A model generated the notes under the pieces. It saw nothing but the letters and a program-made list of their open reading frames with translations. It was not told the origin of the DNA and searched no databases. DNA of 35,670 bases. Source: Bacillota bacterium (GTDB lineage: Bacteria; Bacillota; Clostridia; Christensenellales; SZUA-584). Made by a program: the position numbers and the translations under genes. The stretch covers positions 1 to 35,670 of the forward strand of contig JAEZHF010000034.1 of the NCBI GenBank assembly GCA_023416745.1, given 5' to 3'. Positions 32,573 through 35,670 of this stretch are shown here, one piece after another (the first letter of the stretch is position 1; every line of letters starts with the position of its first letter).

Positions 32573-34365
32573 CAGTCCATCTTGAGGACGGACATAAACG
32601 CTTCGGACGGCACCTCCACGCTGCCCACCTGCCGCATGCGCTTCTTGCCCTCTTTCTGCTTCTCCAGCAGCTTCTTCTTGCGCGTTATGTCGCCGCCGTA
32701 GCACTTGGCCAGCACGTCCTTTCGCATCGCCTTTACCGTCTCGCGCGCGATGACCTTGCCACCGATAGCGGCCTGTATGGGTATTTCAAACATCTGTCGA
32801 GGTATCGCGTCTTTGAGCTTCTCGGCGATGCTGCGTCCCCGCGCATACGCCTTGTCCTTGTGCACAATAATCGATAATGCGTCGCATACTTCGCCGTTCA
32901 GCAGCATGTCGAGGCGCACCAGTTCACTCTTCTTATAACCCTTCAGCTCATAGTCCAGCGACGCGTAACCGCGCGTGCGGGATTTCAATATATCGAAGAA
33001 GTCGTAGATGATCTCGTTGAGCGGAAGCTCATAGTGGATCATCACGCGCGTTTCTTCAAGGTACTCCAAGTTCTTGAACGTGCCTCGCTTTTCCTGACAA
33101 ATATCCATTACGGCGCCTACAAACTCGTCGGGCGTCATAATGGTGGCATCCACCATCGGTTCCTCCATATACTCTATGGAAGTGGGCGGCGGCAGGTTGG
33201 TCGGGTTTTCCACCACCAGCGTCTCGCCCTTGACGGTGATCACGTGGTAACTTACGCTGGGAGCCGTGGTCACAAGGTTCAGGTCAAACTCACGCTCCAG
33301 CCGCTCCTGTATAATCTCCATATGCAGCAGTCCGAGGAAGCCGCAGCGAAAACCGAAGCCGAGCGCCACAGATGTCTCCGGTTCGTAGAGCAGCGACGCG
33401 TCATTGAGCGCCAGCTTGGCCAGCGCATCGCGCAAATCCTCGTAATCCGCACCGTCCGCGGGATAGATGCCGCAGAACACCATCGACGTCACATTTTTAT
33501 ATCCAGGAAGCGGTTCCGTCGCGCCGTCCTTGCCATTGGTGATGGTATCGCCAACGCGCGTGTCTGATACGTTCTTAACGCTGGCAGCTATGTAGCCTAC
33601 CTCGCCCGCAGACAGTGATTCCTTGGGCAGCAGCGAAGGCAGAAATATGCCCACCTCCGTGACGTCGAAGCGCTTACCCGCCGCCATAAGCAGTATTTCG
33701 TCGCCCGGCTTGACGCAGCCTTCCTTAACGCGAACATAGCTGATCGCACCCTTGTAATTATCATAATAAGAATCAAATATCAGCGCCTTGAGCCTATCGT
33801 CCGGACTTCCCTTGGGCGCTGGCAGATACTTGATGATGGCGGTGAGCACCTCGTCGATGCCGATGCCTTCCTTGGCGCTGATTCGCGGCGCGTACGACGT
33901 GTCCAGCCCCAGTACATCCTCAATCTCCTTGCACACCTCGTCCACCCGCGCGGACGGCAGATCGATCTTGTTGATGACGGGCAGTATCTCAAGGCCGTTG
34001 TCCATCGCGAGATACACGTTGGCCAGCGTCTGCGCTTCAATACCCTGGCTGGCATCTACCACCAGTATCGCACCCTCGCAGGCCGCCATGCTGCGGGATA
34101 CCTCGTAGGTGAAGTCCACATGCCCCGGCGTGTCAATCAGATTCAAAGTGTATTCCATCGCGTCAAGTGAATAGAACATGCGCACCGCCTGCGCTTTAAT
34201 TGTGATGCCGCGCTCCTGCTCCAAATCCATCGTGTCCAGTATCTGCGCGTGCATGTCCCGCTGGGATATCGTATGTGTCGCTTCAATCAGGCGGTCGGCC
34301 AGCGTCGACTTGCCATGATCGATATGCGCGATGATGCAAAAGTTGCGAAACCTGCTGAGTCCCAT
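32572..34365 (-). CDS. lepA: Elongation factor 4 (LepA)
   Basis: LepA is a ribosome-associated GTPase related to EF-G, active in translation under stress and in initiation or 30S maturation. The GTPase shows AHIDHGKSTLADRL (G1), RGITIKAQAV (G2), DTPGHVDFTYEVSRSMAACEGA (G3 region) and NKIDLP (G4). LGFGFRCGFLGLLHMEI and the C-terminal domain with YGGDITRKKKLLEKQKEGKKRMRQ are LepA-specific and separate it from EF-G and TypA. Length is 597 residues. TGGAGGG precedes the ATG. It is first in a two-gene run with hemW. Confidence 0.97.
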   Translation of the reverse strand: MGLSRFRNFCIIAHIDHGKSTLADRLIEATHTISQRDMHAQILDTMDLEQERGITIKAQAVRMFYSLDAMEYTLNLIDTPGHVDFTYEVSRSMAACEGAILVVDASQGIEAQTLANVYLAMDNGLEILPVINKIDLPSARVDEVCKEIEDVLGLDTSYAPRISAKEGIGIDEVLTAIIKYLPAPKGSPDDRLKALIFDSYYDNYKGAISYVRVKEGCVKPGDEILLMAAGKRFDVTEVGIFLPSLLPKESLSAGEVGYIAASVKNVSDTRVGDTITNGKDGATEPLPGYKNVTSMVFCGIYPADGADYEDLRDALAKLALNDASLLYEPETSVALGFGFRCGFLGLLHMEIIQERLEREFDLNLVTTAPSVSYHVITVKGETLVVENPTNLPPPTSIEYMEEPMVDATIMTPDEFVGAVMDICQEKRGTFKNLEYLEETRVMIHYELPLNEIIYDFFDILKSRTRGYASLDYELKGYKKSELVRLDMLLNGEVCDALSIIVHKDKAYARGRSIAEKLKDAIPRQMFEIPIQAAIGGKVIARETVKAMRKDVLAKCYGGDITRKKKLLEKQKEGKKRMRQVGSVEVPSEAFMSVLKMD

Positions 34366-34397
34366 ATAATGCCCTCCAATTTATTAACACGACTAAT

Positions 34398-34431
34398 ATT
34401 ATATAAAAGTTGCCTGAATTGCAATCGTCAA
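34398..34431 (-). promoter_or_regulatory. Probable lepA promoter
   Basis: On the minus strand TTGACG (34426-34431) is followed by an A/T block, TTTTATATAATATT, in which a -10 of TTTTAT fits at 17 bases and TTTATA at 18. The TATAAT in the same block is 22 bases away, so the exact -10 is uncertain. The site lies 35-65 bases before the lepA start in the divergent gap shared with the yjbR gene. Confidence 0.45.
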
Positions 34432-34467
34432 TATGTGAGACGTTTCTGTATGGCAGTGAGCTTGCGG

Positions 34468-34496
34468 TTGCAATATACGCTGGTTGTCTGTAAAAT
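34468..34496 (+). promoter_or_regulatory. Promoter of the yjbR-LUD gene pair
   Basis: TTGCAA (34468-34473), a 17-base spacer and TAAAAT (34491-34496) form a reasonable sigma-A type promoter. The predicted start is about 25 bases before the GTG at 34531. It is oriented away from lepA in a 165-base divergent gap. Confidence 0.65.
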
Positions 34497-34530
34497 AACA
34501 GAAAAGACCAATTGAATGGAGGGCAAATCT

Positions 34531-34887
34531 GTGGCGTACGAATGGCTGGATGAATACCTTCTGTCCAAAAAAGCAGCAGAGAAGGATTACAAGGTGGAAT
34601 GGGAGGCCGTCCGGTATATGTTGGGCGGGAAGATGTTTTGCATGATGGGCGGCGACAAGCAGGGCAAGCCGATCATCACTCTCAAATGCGAGCCGCTGTT
34701 CGGCGAGGCGCTGCGGCAGCAGTATCCGGATATCATCCCTGGCTACTACATGAACAAGCTGCACTGGAATTCCGTTTACCGTGACGGCAGTGTGCCGGAC
34801 AACGTGCTGCGCCAGATGGCGGATATATCTTACGACCTGATCTTTCATTCACTCCCCAAGAAGTTGCAGGCTGAGTTCGCTGAATAG
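34531..34887 (+). CDS. MmcQ/YjbR family protein (DUF419)
   Basis: The product is a 118-residue member of the YjbR/MmcQ family, described from structure as having a double-wing, CyaY-like fold with suggested but unproven DNA binding. Recognisable pieces are the cationic, aromatic N-terminus (YEWLDEYLLSKKAAEKDY), ITLKCEPLFGEALRQQYP, the signature IIPGYYMNKLHWNSVY, and the closing SYDLIFHSLPKK. The GTG at 34531 is chosen because GGAGG lies eight bases upstream; the ATG at 34516 overlaps that site and has no ribosome site of its own. It is the first gene on the plus strand after the long minus-strand block, 23 bases ahead of the LUD gene. Confidence 0.88.
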   Translation: MAYEWLDEYLLSKKAAEKDYKVEWEAVRYMLGGKMFCMMGGDKQGKPIITLKCEPLFGEALRQQYPDIIPGYYMNKLHWNSVYRDGSVPDNVLRQMADISYDLIFHSLPKKLQAEFAE

Positions 34888-34910
34888 CACTTTCAACGGA
34901 GGAATATAGC

Positions 34911-35525
34911 GTGACGGATATCCAAATGGCGCTCAATGCGCTGAATAGAAAAGGGTTCAATGCCGTATACGCGGCTGACGCAAAAGCGGCGCTGATACAC
35001 GTGCTTTCGCTGATCGGCGAAAAGGATTCCGTTGGCGCAGGCGGCAGCGTGACGCTGTACGAAACAGGCATCATCGACGCTTTTATACAGCGCGGACAAA
35101 CCATATATCAAAGCGATCTGGCCCAAAAGCGCGGGCAGGACAGGGATGAGGCCAAAAGACTTGGTATGACCGCCGATGTGTACGTCACGTCCGCCAACGC
35201 GTTAACGCTAGAGGGCGACCTTGTCAACATTGACTGCTCGGGCAACCGCGTGGCAGCGATGCTGTACGGCCCCCATAAGGTCATTGTGGTGACGGGTCGA
35301 AACAAGCTGACTAAGAATCCGCATACTGCTGTCGCACGCATCAAGGAATATGCGTGTCCGCCCAATGCCCGGCGGCTGAAGTTTGATACGCCCTGCGCCG
35401 TAACAGGCATTTGCAGCGACTGTGACTGCCCGGACCGCCTGTGCAATGTTGTGGTGCGCATTCAATGGCCGCCCCGCGGCAAAGAATACCACGTGATTAT
35501 AATAGACGGGGATTTTGGATATTAG
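34911..35525 (+). CDS. LUD-domain (LutC-like) protein
   Basis: The product is a 204-residue stand-alone LUD domain. The family includes LutC and part of LutB, which act in L-lactate oxidation. GAGGSVTLYETGIIDAF is the conserved glycine-rich loop, followed by DVYVTSANALTLEGDLVNIDCSGNRVAAM and VIVVTGRNKLTKN, both typical. Near the C-terminus CAVTGICSDCDCPDRLCN packs five cysteines, which could bind a metal or an Fe-S cluster. The GTG start has GGAGGAA upstream. No lutA or lutB is adjacent, so a lactate role is uncertain; many Clostridia carry such orphan LUD genes. Confidence 0.87.
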   Translation: MTDIQMALNALNRKGFNAVYAADAKAALIHVLSLIGEKDSVGAGGSVTLYETGIIDAFIQRGQTIYQSDLAQKRGQDRDEAKRLGMTADVYVTSANALTLEGDLVNIDCSGNRVAAMLYGPHKVIVVTGRNKLTKNPHTAVARIKEYACPPNARRLKFDTPCAVTGICSDCDCPDRLCNVVVRIQWPPRGKEYHVIIIDGDFGY

Positions 35526-35604
35526 AGACGATAAATCATTAGTTGGGTATATCCCTGATTTTGTGTAAACTCGAAAAGGTATAAGAAAGAGCAGATTATT
35601 ATTG

Positions 35605-35636
35605 GGGCGGATATGCCGGATGACGGCTATCCGCCC
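35605..35636 (+). terminator. Strong hairpin downstream of the LUD gene
   Basis: GGGCGGATA (35605-35613) pairs perfectly with TATCCGCCC (35628-35636), and inside it GCCG pairs with CGGC across a single-base bulge. It lies 80 bases after the LUD stop. It is followed by TTGGG rather than a T-run, so efficient intrinsic termination is doubtful. The remaining bases to the end of the window show no gene. Confidence 0.5.
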
Positions 35637-35670
35637 TTGGGTGCATATTAGCGGAAACGGCTGGGCATGT

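Overview
The window is a dense block of chromosomal housekeeping genes from an endospore-forming member of the Bacillota, most likely class Clostridia. Four things point there. The gene order rpmB / spoVM-thiN-rpe-rsgA-prkC-prpC-rlmN-rsmB-fmt-def-priA-coaBC-rpoZ-gmk-remA-yicC is the Firmicutes order. There is an hrcA-grpE-dnaK-dnaJ-prmA-rsmE-mtaB cluster behind a perfect CIRCE operator. A GatCAB amidotransferase is encoded. A 21-codon spoVM gene shows that the organism makes, or descends from makers of, endospores. No phage, insertion sequence, CRISPR array, tRNA or rRNA gene was seen.

Layout. (1) 61-249, plus strand: rpmB (ribosomal protein L28), followed by a terminator. (2) 407-14510, minus strand: one apparently continuous run of 17 genes starting from an extended -10 promoter at about 14553. 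It encodes yicC, remA, gmk, rpoZ, coaBC, priA, def, fmt, rsmB, rlmN, prpC, prkC, rsgA, rpe, thiN, a 53-residue membrane protein and spoVM. Many neighbours overlap by ATGA or lie within about 20 bases. The run covers nucleotide and coenzyme A supply, replication restart, initiator formylation and deformylation, rRNA modification, ribosome assembly and Ser/Thr phosphosignalling. (3) 14733-23115, minus strand: galU-ahcY-mtaD-lipoprotein-gatC-gatA-gatB, seven tightly packed genes. This mixes UDP-glucose synthesis, S-adenosylhomocysteine disposal, an unrecognised 589-residue lipoprotein and Asn/Gln-tRNA transamidation. (4) 23272-31267, minus strand: the heat-shock group hrcA-grpE-dnaK-dnaJ continuing into prmA-rsmE-mtaB-hinT. 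(5) 31442-34365, minus strand: lepA-hemW. (6) 34531-35525, plus strand: a YjbR/MmcQ family gene and a LUD-domain gene, divergent from lepA and with their own promoter.

I see no wholly new multi-gene system. The points most worth following are two very short genes at the spoVM end; the ahcY-mtaD pair, whose AhcY carries an HxExK substrate motif suggesting S-inosylhomocysteine rather than S-adenosylhomocysteine as substrate; the unknown AMIN-like/propeller-like lipoprotein inside the same operon; and several conserved-looking hairpins and an inverted repeat in the few intergenic gaps.

Assignments rest on reading motifs and gene order by eye. No database search or structure prediction was run.
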